A stretch of 64,000 bases of DNA, from the NCBI GenBank assembly GCA_030428905.1, contig JAUIED010000001.1, forward strand, positions 186,001 through 250,000, written 5' to 3'. Below, one piece after another: positions 1 through 7,700 of this stretch. Under the pieces are notes generated by a model. The model made no database searches. It was not told the DNA's origin and saw only the letters and a list, made by a program, of their open reading frames with translations. The position numbers and the translations under genes were made by a program. The stretch's first letter is position 1; each line of letters begins with the position of its first letter. The DNA is from Gammaproteobacteria bacterium (GTDB lineage: Bacteria > Pseudomonadota > Gammaproteobacteria > Pseudomonadales > Azotimanducaceae).

Positions 1-2028
1 AAGGGCAAGGTAGGCGAGAACCTGCGTGAGAGCCTGCACTTTCTGCCCCTGTCCCGCGAGCTGACCACCATCAAGTGCGACGTGCCGCTGGATCTGGGGG
101 TGCACGATCTCGTGCCCAATGAACCGGATGAGGATGTCCTTCGGGAGCACTTCGAGCGGCTCGAGTTTCGCAGCTGGCTGGAAGAGATCGGCGGCGGTGC
201 GGGGCCTGCGCTGAGCGAAGACCGGGACTACACCTGCATCACGGATGCATCGACGCTGGCCGACTGGGTAAAACGCTTGGCCGCGGCAGAGGTCTTTGCC
301 TTCGACACCGAAACCACTTCGCTCGCTTACATGGACGCGCGCCTGGTGGGTTTTTCTTTTTCGGTGCAACCCGGTGAAGCTGCGTATGTACCGGTCGGTC
401 ATGACAGCCTCGGTGCGCCGCCGCAGCTCACGCTGGATGAGGCGCTGGAGCAACTCCGGCCGGTGCTCGAAGACCCGAACATTCTCAAGGTAGGGCAGAA
501 CCTGAAGTACGACATGAGCGTGCTGGCCCGGCACGGCGTGACGCTGCGCGGCGTGGCGTACGACACCATGCTCGAAAGCTATGTGCTCAACTCCGTGGCC
601 ACTCGGCACAACATGGATGACCTGGCCACCAAGTACCTTGGGCTGGCCACCGTGCACTACGAGGACATTGCCGGCAAAGGCGCCAAGCAGCTCACCTTCA
701 ATCAGGTGGATGTGGAAACGGCTACGGACTACGCCAGCGAAGATGCCGACATCACGCTGCGCCTGCATCAACGACTGTGGCCTGAGCTCGAGGCGGATGA
801 CAAGCTGGCCGACGTCTTTCGCAACATCGACATGCCGCTCATCGGTGTGCTGTCGTCCATGGAGCTGCACGGTGCGCTCGTGGACGGTGGGCTGCTGGCC
901 GACCAGAGCAAGGAGATCGATGCGAGGCTCACAGAGCTCAAAGAGGAAACCTGGGCTATCGCCGGAGAAGAGTTCAACCTCGACAGCACCAAGCAACTGC
1001 AGGAGGTGCTCTACGACAAGCTCGGCCTGCCGGTGCTGAAGAAGACCCCGGGCGGCAAGCCGAGCACCGCCGAGCCCGTGCTCGTGGATCTCGCCCGCGA
1101 CTACGAGCTGCCCAAGGTGATCATCGAGTACCGCAGCCTCGCCAAGCTCAAGTCCACCTACACCGACAAGCTGCCGCTGCAGATCAACCAGAAAAGCGGC
1201 CGTATCCACACCTCCTACCATCAGGCGGTTGCGGCCACAGGCAGGTTGTCTTCATCCGACCCGAACCTGCAGAACATCCCGATCCGTACCGCGGAAGGGC
1301 GGCGCATCCGTCAGGCATTCGTTGCTCCGCAGGGTATGAAGATTCTCGCCGCGGACTACTCGCAGATCGAGCTGCGCATCATGGCCCACCTGTCGGGAGA
1401 TACGACACTCAAGCGTGCCTTCGAGCAGGGCCAGGATATTCATCGGGCAACCGCCGCGGAGGTGTTCGATGTGTCGCCCGCGGATGTCTCCGACGACCAG
1501 CGGCGCAGCGCCAAGGCCATCAACTTCGGGTTGATCTACGGCATGAGCGCGTTTGGTCTCGGTAACCAGCTCGGCATTTCCCGCACGCTGGCCGGTGAGT
1601 ACATCGACCGGTACTTCGAGCGCTACCCAGGCGTTCGCCAGTACATGGATGAGACCCGCGCGCTGGCCCACGAGCGTGGCTACGTGGAGACGGTGTTCGG
1701 CCGCAGGCTGTATCTGCCGGAGATCAACTCGAAGAATGTGCCGCGCAGACAAGGTGCGGAACGCACCGCCATCAACGCGCCCATGCAGGGCACGGCGGCG
1801 GACATCATCAAGCGCGCGATGATCGGCGTGCACGCGTTCCTCAAAAACGCCGATCTGGACGCCACCATGATCATGCAGGTGCACGATGAGCTGGTGTTCG
1901 AAGTTGCGGTGGCGGACGTTGAGGCGCTTGATGCCCAGGTGACGCGCATCATGGAAGGGGCTGCTGAGCTGGCTGTGCCGCTGGTGGTAGACCGAGGCGT
2001 GGGGGCTAACTGGGACGAAGCCCACTGA
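1..2028 (+). CDS. polA: DNA polymerase I, C-terminal part (gene truncated by window start)
   Basis: The reading frame is open from base 1 and its first residues (GKVGENLRE, then LPLSRELTTIKCDV) match the C-terminal part of the Pol I 5' nuclease region, so the start lies upstream. The 675 visible residues hold the proofreading domain (DTET at about base 304, KVGQNLKYD, YASEDAD) and the polymerase domain: motif A DYSQIELRI near 1354, motif B KAINFGLIYG near 1513, motif C QVHDELVFE near 1876. Both 3'-5' exonuclease carboxylates and the polymerase aspartates are present, so this should be a proofreading enzyme acting in Okazaki fragment maturation and repair. Its 3' end overlaps the convergent MerC-like gene by 23 bp. 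Identification is very secure. Confidence 0.98.
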   Translation, partial: KGKVGENLRESLHFLPLSRELTTIKCDVPLDLGVHDLVPNEPDEDVLREHFERLEFRSWLEEIGGGAGPALSEDRDYTCITDASTLADWVKRLAAAEVFAFDTETTSLAYMDARLVGFSFSVQPGEAAYVPVGHDSLGAPPQLTLDEALEQLRPVLEDPNILKVGQNLKYDMSVLARHGVTLRGVAYDTMLESYVLNSVATRHNMDDLATKYLGLATVHYEDIAGKGAKQLTFNQVDVETATDYASEDADITLRLHQRLWPELEADDKLADVFRNIDMPLIGVLSSMELHGALVDGGLLADQSKEIDARLTELKEETWAIAGEEFNLDSTKQLQEVLYDKLGLPVLKKTPGGKPSTAEPVLVDLARDYELPKVIIEYRSLAKLKSTYTDKLPLQINQKSGRIHTSYHQAVAATGRLSSSDPNLQNIPIRTAEGRRIRQAFVAPQGMKILAADYSQIELRIMAHLSGDTTLKRAFEQGQDIHRATAAEVFDVSPADVSDDQRRSAKAINFGLIYGMSAFGLGNQLGISRTLAGEYIDRYFERYPGVRQYMDETRALAHERGYVETVFGRRLYLPEINSKNVPRRQGAERTAINAPMQGTAADIIKRAMIGVHAFLKNADLDATMIMQVHDELVFEVAVADVEALDAQVTRIMEGAAELAVPLVVDRGVGANWDEAH

Positions 2029-2347
2029 GGCGGCGCAGGTTGTACAGGTGTGCCGCCGCCAGGGTGAGTGCGCCTGCCAGGGTCAACGCCACCTGAAGCA
2101 GGTGGCCGTGCACCAGCACGCCGCACAGCAACAGTCCGAGACCGACGCCTACCGCGACGGTGAAACCCTGCGGTGCGCCGGCCTGATGGGCGCGGTAGGC
2201 TGCAAGAATGCTCACGGGGGCCGCCAGCACCACGAACAGCCAGTGCCAATGGTTCTCCGCCAGACTGCCCAACGCCCCAAAGGGAAGCAGCGCCGCAGCA
2301 ACTGGCAGCGCCAGACAATGCAGCATGCAGGCGATGGAGATACCCAC
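2006..2347 (-). CDS. MerC-domain small membrane protein
   Basis: This 113-residue protein is almost entirely hydrophobic, with about four predicted membrane helices. It opens with GISIACMLHCLALP, the Cys-containing first helix typical of MerC-domain proteins. The family includes mercuric ion transporters, but most chromosomal members without a mer operon have no proven substrate, and no merR, merT or merA is nearby. No ATG is available; GTG at 2347 is used. The reading frame remains open and MerC-like upstream (residues ALDRGAV), so a non-canonical start a little further upstream is possible. It follows the M3 peptidase gene on the same strand at 59 bp and overlaps the end of polA. Confidence 0.75.
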   Translation of the reverse strand: MGISIACMLHCLALPVAAALLPFGALGSLAENHWHWLFVVLAAPVSILAAYRAHQAGAPQGFTVAVGVGLGLLLCGVLVHGHLLQVALTLAGALTLAAAHLYNLRRLSGLRPS

Positions 2348-2406
2348 CGCGCCGCGATCCAGAGCTTTGCTACGCCTGTCGATAGTTACATCAGCCCTTG
2401 ATGGGA

Positions 2407-4587
2407 TTACATCAATCCCTGCTTGCGCAGCAACGCATCCGGCGATGCGTCGCGTCCGCGAAATTGTCTGTACACCTCTTCTGCCGGAAGGCTGCCGCCA
2501 AGGGCCAGCACGGTGCTTTTGAAATGGCCCGCCACCTCACGCACCCCTTCCGCGTTGTCGAGACCCACTTCCTGGAAGGCGCCGAAGGCATCCGCAGCCA
2601 GTACCTCGGCCCACTTGTAGGAATAGTAGCCGGCGGCGTATCCGCCTGCGAACAGGTGCGTGAACGCGGGCAGCAGCGATTCGCCTTCCAGTGAGGGAAG
2701 AACCTGGGTTGCCTCCGCTACCTGCTGCTCCATATCCATCGGCGAGCGGTTCTCGCCTTCTTTCCCATAACGCTCGTGGATGAGGAAGTCGGCCTTCGCG
2801 TACAACACCTGTCGCAACGTAGCGTTGCCGGCCATGAAGTTGGCGCTGTCGATGATGCGGTTGATCAGCGCATCATCCAGGGGCTCGCCCGTTTCCACGT
2901 GCCTGGATAGTCCCTTGAGGAACGGTGGGTGGTCCATCCAGTACTCGTTGAACTGGCTTGCGAGTTCCACCGCGTCCCACTCCACCAGATCGAGGCCCGA
3001 GGCGCCGCCGTCTTCGATTTCGGTGAACAGTAGCTGGGTGGCATGGCCAAACTCGTGAAACAGCGTGCGTACCTCATCGAGGGACATCAGCGCGGGCTGT
3101 CCTTCGGCCGGTGGGCGCGCATTCATGACGAGGAGGGCTACCGGCAACGATGAGGTACCACCTGCCGGCGCTAGAAGGCGCGTGCGATCCACCACGGTGT
3201 TCATCCAGGCACCGCCGCGCTTCTCACCGGCTCTGGCGTAAGGGTCAAGGTAGAAACCTGCCACGACGGCGTCGTTCTGGCGAACCTCGAAGAACATCAT
3301 GTCGTCGTCCCACAGCGGTGCCCTATCCGTTGCCGGGGTCACTGTGGCGCCGTACAGCTTCTCTGTGAGCGCGAACAGCCCGTCGAGCACCACCGGGAGC
3401 TGGAAGTACTGGCGCAGGCCCTCGGAGTCGTAGCCGTAACGGGACTCCTGCAGCTTCTCCGACCAGTAGGAAACGTCCCAGGGCTGCAGGTCATCGGCTT
3501 CTTCGGCGCCCTGTGCGCGCATGAAGGCAAGTAGGTCGTCCTGCTCGCTGCGTGCCACGGGCTTGGCGGCGGCCTCAAGCGCGTCCAGGAGTTCCCACAC
3601 GGCTTCCGTGCTTGGCGCCATTTTGGCGTCGACGCTGAGTGCCGCGTAGCTGTCGAAGCCCACCAATGCTGCCATCTCCTGACGCAGAGAGAGGATTTCC
3701 TCCAGCACCGGCCGGTTGTCCAGTGTCTGCGAGGTTCCGCGCGCTCGGTAAGCGCGATAGAAGGCTTCTCGCAGCGGTCGGTGCGCGCCGTGGGTGACCA
3801 CGGTGTAGTTCACGCCGTTGACCTGGAAGTGCCAGGGGCCGTCTTCGGTGGATGCGCCATCTACACCGTCTTCCCGCGCGGTTTTGGCGGCCATCTCCAG
3901 AATGGCGGCTGGAATGCCTTCGACTTCATGCTTTTCATGGGCGCGGACGCGCGCGGTCTTTTCTTCCTTGACCAGGTTGGTGCGAAAGGTATTGGACAAA
4001 TCCGCCAGCCGCGTCTGAATCTCCTGATAACGGGCTTTTGCCGCGCCCTGCAGATGTACACCGGCGCGCTCCATACCGCGAATGGACTCGCTCAGAATGC
4101 GCTTCTGTGCGGTGTTCAGCGTGGCTGCCTCGGCGCTGTCCGCGAGCGTCTTCATGGCCTCGTACACGGCGCTGCTTTGTGCCATGCGGTTGCTGAAAGC
4201 CACCAGATCCGGGCGTACGGCATCGAAAGCGGTTTGCAGCGGGTCTGCGTACTTGACGCTCAGCAGGTGGCTGATAGGCCCGAAAACCCGCCCGAGGCGT
4301 AGGTTGATACGCTCCAGCGGCACCATCAAGCCAGCCCAGGTGGGTTCGGGTGACTGCTCGATGGCGGTGAACTGGGCTTCCAGCTCCGCCAGAAGCGCCT
4401 GTACGCCAGGCTCCACGTCGGCGGCCTCGATGCCTGTCCAAACGGGAAGGTGGGCAAGCGCGCCGGCAGCGCTGGTGCGCTCCAGCGCCTGCAGATGGGA
4501 GGCGTCGGGGGCAGGCATAGGGGTCTCCACGGTAGGGGTTGAACAGGCCGCGATGAATGCAGTGGCGACCAGCAGGCGTAACTTCAT
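2407..4587 (-). CDS. M3 family metallopeptidase, lipoprotein
   Basis: The protein is a zinc oligopeptidase of the thimet oligopeptidase/Dcp/OpdA family. It carries the HEFGH zinc motif (near base 3050) with the downstream Glu expected for M3 enzymes, and about 726 residues is the normal family length. The N-terminus MKLRLLVATAFIAACS is a lipoprotein signal peptide with lipobox IAAC, so the mature enzyme should be lipid-anchored in the periplasm, unlike cytoplasmic OpdA. I chose ATG at 4587 over the GTG at 4605 because it starts the signal peptide exactly. Probable role: degrading short peptides in the envelope. Substrate preference cannot be read from sequence. Confidence 0.92.
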   Translation of the reverse strand: MKLRLLVATAFIAACSTPTVETPMPAPDASHLQALERTSAAGALAHLPVWTGIEAADVEPGVQALLAELEAQFTAIEQSPEPTWAGLMVPLERINLRLGRVFGPISHLLSVKYADPLQTAFDAVRPDLVAFSNRMAQSSAVYEAMKTLADSAEAATLNTAQKRILSESIRGMERAGVHLQGAAKARYQEIQTRLADLSNTFRTNLVKEEKTARVRAHEKHEVEGIPAAILEMAAKTAREDGVDGASTEDGPWHFQVNGVNYTVVTHGAHRPLREAFYRAYRARGTSQTLDNRPVLEEILSLRQEMAALVGFDSYAALSVDAKMAPSTEAVWELLDALEAAAKPVARSEQDDLLAFMRAQGAEEADDLQPWDVSYWSEKLQESRYGYDSEGLRQYFQLPVVLDGLFALTEKLYGATVTPATDRAPLWDDDMMFFEVRQNDAVVAGFYLDPYARAGEKRGGAWMNTVVDRTRLLAPAGGTSSLPVALLVMNARPPAEGQPALMSLDEVRTLFHEFGHATQLLFTEIEDGGASGLDLVEWDAVELASQFNEYWMDHPPFLKGLSRHVETGEPLDDALINRIIDSANFMAGNATLRQVLYAKADFLIHERYGKEGENRSPMDMEQQVAEATQVLPSLEGESLLPAFTHLFAGGYAAGYYSYKWAEVLAADAFGAFQEVGLDNAEGVREVAGHFKSTVLALGGSLPAEEVYRQFRGRDASPDALLRKQGLM

Positions 4588-4621
4588 GTCGTTACCGCTC
4601 GGCACATGAGGGGGGCGGATA

Positions 4622-5233
4622 TTAGATGTTGGGCAGCCAGGTTGCCAGCCAGCCGAGCAGCTCGTCGTGGCCGAGGCCAGTCTGCGCCGAGAACGCCTGA
4701 ACGCTCACGTTCGGGTGTGCGGTGAGCTTCTTTCGCACGCCAGCCACCGCCTTGCTGCGGCCGTTACCGCTGAGCTTGTCGGCTTTGTTCAGCAGCACCC
4801 GCAACGGCAGCTGCGAGGGTGTGCTCCAGCCGATCAGCTCCGTGTCAAAGGGCTGCAGCGGGTGGCGGATGTCCATGACCAGCACTACCGCCTCCAGAGC
4901 CTGGCGCTCTGAGAGATATTCGTTGACGGCAGATTGCCAGGATTCTTGCGCACTCCGGGTGGCTTTGGCATAGCCGTAGCCAGGCAGGTCAACCACACGG
5001 CCGCCGTGTGCCACGTCGAAGAAGTTGAGCAGCTGCGTTCGGCCAGGCGTCTTGCTCACTTTCGCCATGCGGCGGTTGCCGGTCAGCCGGTTGAGTACGG
5101 ATGACTTACCGGCGTTGGAGCGGCCGGCGAAGGCGATTTCGGCGCCGTTTTCCGGCGGGCAGGCACGCAAATTCGGTGCGCTCAGCACAAACGTCATCGG
5201 CAGGCGCCTTGGCTCGGCCATTTTGCTCATCAT
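4622..5233 (-). CDS. engB: Ribosome biogenesis GTPase EngB/YsxC/YihA
   Basis: This 203-residue TRAFAC GTPase shows P-loop GRSNAGKSS, the switch region TPGRTQLLNFF, G3 DLPGYGYA and G4 NKAD in the EngB order. The family is essential for late assembly of the 50S ribosomal subunit. It is divergent from the cytochrome c4 gene, with a 103-bp gap that must hold both promoters. In related gammaproteobacteria engB, cytochrome c4 and dsbA are likewise adjacent, usually near polA, which supports the assignment. Confidence 0.97.
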   Translation of the reverse strand: MMSKMAEPRRLPMTFVLSAPNLRACPPENGAEIAFAGRSNAGKSSVLNRLTGNRRMAKVSKTPGRTQLLNFFDVAHGGRVVDLPGYGYAKATRSAQESWQSAVNEYLSERQALEAVVLVMDIRHPLQPFDTELIGWSTPSQLPLRVLLNKADKLSGNGRSKAVAGVRKKLTAHPNVSVQAFSAQTGLGHDELLGWLATWLPNI

Positions 5234-5249
5234 TGCCTGCGTGATTGGT

Positions 5250-5255
5250 TATAAT
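5250..5255 (+). promoter_or_regulatory. Possible -10 element of the cytochrome c4 promoter
   Basis: A perfect TATAAT reads toward the cytochrome c4 gene in the engB/c4 divergent gap. No convincing -35 box lies at 16-18 bp: TTGCTC at 5223 is 21 bp away. It may depend on an activator or be chance. Confidence 0.3.
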
Positions 5256-5336
5256 GCGCGCGCCTTGGCGGGCGCTCGTGGCGGATTAGTCTAACATTCG
5301 CACGAGCCGCCCGAGATATCCCGTAAGCGAAGGACG

Positions 5337-5969
5337 ATGACAGTGTTGCGCACGCGAGTACTGATGTTGATTGCCGTGATCACGGCGTTTGGAACCACAG
5401 TTGCCCACGCTGGCGGTGATGTCGAGGCCGGCAAGGCCCAGGCAGCGCCTTGCGGTGCGTGTCATGGCCAGGACGGTGCGACTGGTCTGGATGGCACCTA
5501 TCCGAACCTGGCCGGTCAAAACCAAAAGTATCTGCTGCGCCAACTGGAGATGATTCAATCCGGTGCGCGCAACATCCCGCTCATGGCGGGGCAGCTTAAC
5601 GGCAAATCGGAGCAAGATCTGGCGGATCTGGCGGCGTACTACGCGTCGCTGCCCGGCAAGGTAGGTCAGGCGCAGGGCGACGACGACAAGATTGCCATGG
5701 CGCGCCATCTGTATCGCAGCGGCGACATCGATCGCGGTGTGCCGGCCTGCACTGCGTGCCACGCACCGTCCGGAGGCGGCAACGCGCCTGCGGGTTTCCC
5801 GGCACTCACCGGTCAGCCGGCACAGTACACGGCGGTACAGCTCACGGCGTATCGCGAGTCGCAGCGTGCAACCGATGAGGATTACGGCGGCATGATGCGT
5901 GCCATCGCGCATGGGCTGACAGATACCGAAATCGCCGCGCTTGCCGACTACCTGCAGGGTCTGCATTAA
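5337..5969 (+). CDS. Diheme cytochrome c4
   Basis: A 210-residue periplasmic protein: an N-terminal signal peptide ending around VAHAGG, then two tandem cytochrome c domains with heme motifs CGACH and CTACH, and candidate axial Met residues (PLMAG and YGGMMRA). This duplicated layout and length are those of cytochrome c4, an electron donor to terminal oxidases. The gene lies divergently from engB and upstream of dsbA, the conserved gammaproteobacterial order. A second diheme cytochrome of the same general type lies at 59783-60412. Confidence 0.93.
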   Translation: MTVLRTRVLMLIAVITAFGTTVAHAGGDVEAGKAQAAPCGACHGQDGATGLDGTYPNLAGQNQKYLLRQLEMIQSGARNIPLMAGQLNGKSEQDLADLAAYYASLPGKVGQAQGDDDKIAMARHLYRSGDIDRGVPACTACHAPSGGGNAPAGFPALTGQPAQYTAVQLTAYRESQRATDEDYGGMMRAIAHGLTDTEIAALADYLQGLH

Positions 5970-6065
5970 GTCGGGCACTTTTACGGCGCTTTTACGTCCA
6001 ACAGCAGTACGTCGCAACCAGACGATCCATAGTAGCCCGGCAACGGGTGCGTAACAGGCGGTGTT

Positions 6066-6773
6066 ATGAGCGGTTTAAAAACATCTAAGCGTATGAGAGC
6101 GCTCCTGCTGAGCCTTGCTTTCTGCATGTGGGGTGCGCAGGCGCAGGTTTTTGAGGCGGGCGAGCATTACGAAGTGCTGCCCATCCCGGTGAAGCCCGTG
6201 GTTGAAGGCAAGGTGGAGGTGGTGGAGGTGTTCTCCTACGGCTGTATCCACTGTTTCAGTTTCGACCCGCTCATCGAAGGTTGGCTCGGCGCGATTCCGG
6301 ACGATGTACGTTTTGAACGGCTGCCGGCTATTTTCAGTCAGGACTGGGCGCTGCTCGCTCAGCTCTACTACACCGCTGAGGTGCTGGATGTGCTCGGTAA
6401 AGTGCACACACCGATCTTCAACGGCATTCACGTGGACCGGTTGGACCTTCGAGATCCCAATGTAGCCGCAGAGCTCTTCGAGCGCGAAGCAGGTATATCC
6501 AAGGATCAGTTTCTGGAGGTCAGCAACTCCTTCAGCGTGCGCAGCCGCTCGCAGCAGGCCATGGGCCGTACGCGTGCCTATCGGATCACCGGTGTGCCGA
6601 CGATGGTAGTCGCCGGTAAGTACCGCGTAGACGGGCGCATGGCGGGCAGCAACGGCAAGATGCTGGAGATCGTCGACTTCCTCGTCGAGAAGGAGCGCAG
6701 CGCCCAGCTTGGCGACCAGCTCGACAACAAGACCGACGAAGTCGCAGCAGACGAACAGGCGGCGGAGCAGTAG
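6066..6773 (+). CDS. dsbA: Thiol:disulfide interchange protein DsbA
   Basis: A 235-residue secreted thioredoxin-fold protein with signal peptide (RALLLSLAFCMWGAQA) and active site CIHC in YGCIHCF, followed by the helical insertion and the cis-proline loop GVPT (ITGVPTMVV). DsbA introduces disulfide bonds into exported proteins and is re-oxidised by DsbB. The active-site dipeptide is Ile-His rather than the common Pro-His, which would be expected to shift redox potential somewhat. The C-terminus has an acidic tail. Start at 6066 has an AGGCGG-type ribosome site; ATG 6093 is an alternative. Confidence 0.94.
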   Translation: MSGLKTSKRMRALLLSLAFCMWGAQAQVFEAGEHYEVLPIPVKPVVEGKVEVVEVFSYGCIHCFSFDPLIEGWLGAIPDDVRFERLPAIFSQDWALLAQLYYTAEVLDVLGKVHTPIFNGIHVDRLDLRDPNVAAELFEREAGISKDQFLEVSNSFSVRSRSQQAMGRTRAYRITGVPTMVVAGKYRVDGRMAGSNGKMLEIVDFLVEKERSAQLGDQLDNKTDEVAADEQAAEQ

Positions 6774-6869
6774 AGCGCCCCGCGGCGCGCGCGCAAAATG
6801 CCAGGCAGTACGCAGTTCAAATTCTCAAAGCCTTCTACACTTGTGCAGAGGGAAAATGATGAGGATCTC

Positions 6870-7700
6870 ATGCGATCATGGGCAAGGCGCACGGAACGTG
6901 CGGCAGTCGTTGCACCGGTCGTTAACCAGCACCTTCGCCCGTTCGTGGGGGAGGAGCACACGGCACCGCTGAAGCTTCTGTCTTTCAACATCCAGGTGGG
7001 CATTCAGACCCGCAAATACCGACACTACGTTACCCACGGCTGGAAGCACGTGCTTCCACATACCAATCGTGCGCACAACCTGCGTCAGATTGCAGACGTG
7101 GCGAGCGAGTACGATGTGGTGGCGCTGCAGGAAGTGGACAGCGGCAGCCTGCGCAGTGGCTTCATCAACCAGGTGGAGTACATGGCGGATCGCGCCCAAT
7201 TTCCCTACTGGTACGCGCAGCTCAACCGCGACCTGGGCCCGCTGGCCCAGCACGGTAACGGCGTGCTGTCCCGCATCGAGCCGAAAGGCATGGAAGATCA
7301 CAAGCTGCCCGGTGTCATACCGGGGCGCGGTGCCATCGTGCTGCGGATCCCCTATGCCGGCCAGGAAATCATGGTGGTGCTGCTGCACCTGTCGCTGGGC
7401 GAGCGCTCGCGGCAACAGCAGCTCGAATACGTGGCCAACCTGATCGACGGCGTGCAGCACGTCGTCGTCATGGGGGATATGAACAGCCCGGTGAGCAAGC
7501 TCCTGCTGGAGTCACCCCTGGCCGACACCGAGCTGATGCCGCCGGAAGAGATGCGTCCAACCTATCCTGCCTGGCAGCCCTCACTGGCGCTGGACCATGT
7601 GCTGTGCAGCCCGAGTCTGCGCGTGCACGACTACGATGTGCTGGACTGCCAGGTGTCCGATCATCGACCGGTGGCAGTCCAGCTCTCGCTGGCCGGCTAG
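6870..7700 (+). CDS. Endonuclease/exonuclease/phosphatase (EEP) family protein
   Basis: EEP-fold metal-dependent phosphoesterase motifs appear in order: LSFNIQ, ALQEVDSG, HGNGVLSR, LLHLSLG, GDMNS and SDHRP. Proteins of this type sit directly after dsbA in pseudomonads and relatives, but their substrate is unknown (candidates are nucleic acids, phosphoinositides or sphingomyelin-like lipids). ATG 6870 is preferred because GAGG at 6861-6864 is well spaced and the conserved part starts soon after; the frame is open to ATG 6798. No signal peptide is apparent, so it is probably cytoplasmic. Its last 4 bp overlap the PQQ dehydrogenase gene. Confidence 0.88.
   Translation: MRSWARRTERAAVVAPVVNQHLRPFVGEEHTAPLKLLSFNIQVGIQTRKYRHYVTHGWKHVLPHTNRAHNLRQIADVASEYDVVALQEVDSGSLRSGFINQVEYMADRAQFPYWYAQLNRDLGPLAQHGNGVLSRIEPKGMEDHKLPGVIPGRGAIVLRIPYAGQEIMVVLLHLSLGERSRQQQLEYVANLIDGVQHVVVMGDMNSPVSKLLLESPLADTELMPPEEMRPTYPAWQPSLALDHVLCSPSLRVHDYDVLDCQVSDHRPVAVQLSLAG

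Noticed and set aside
1252-2025. A 257-codon minus-strand frame in polA
   Set aside because: It is an antisense shadow of the polymerase domain with no recognisable features.
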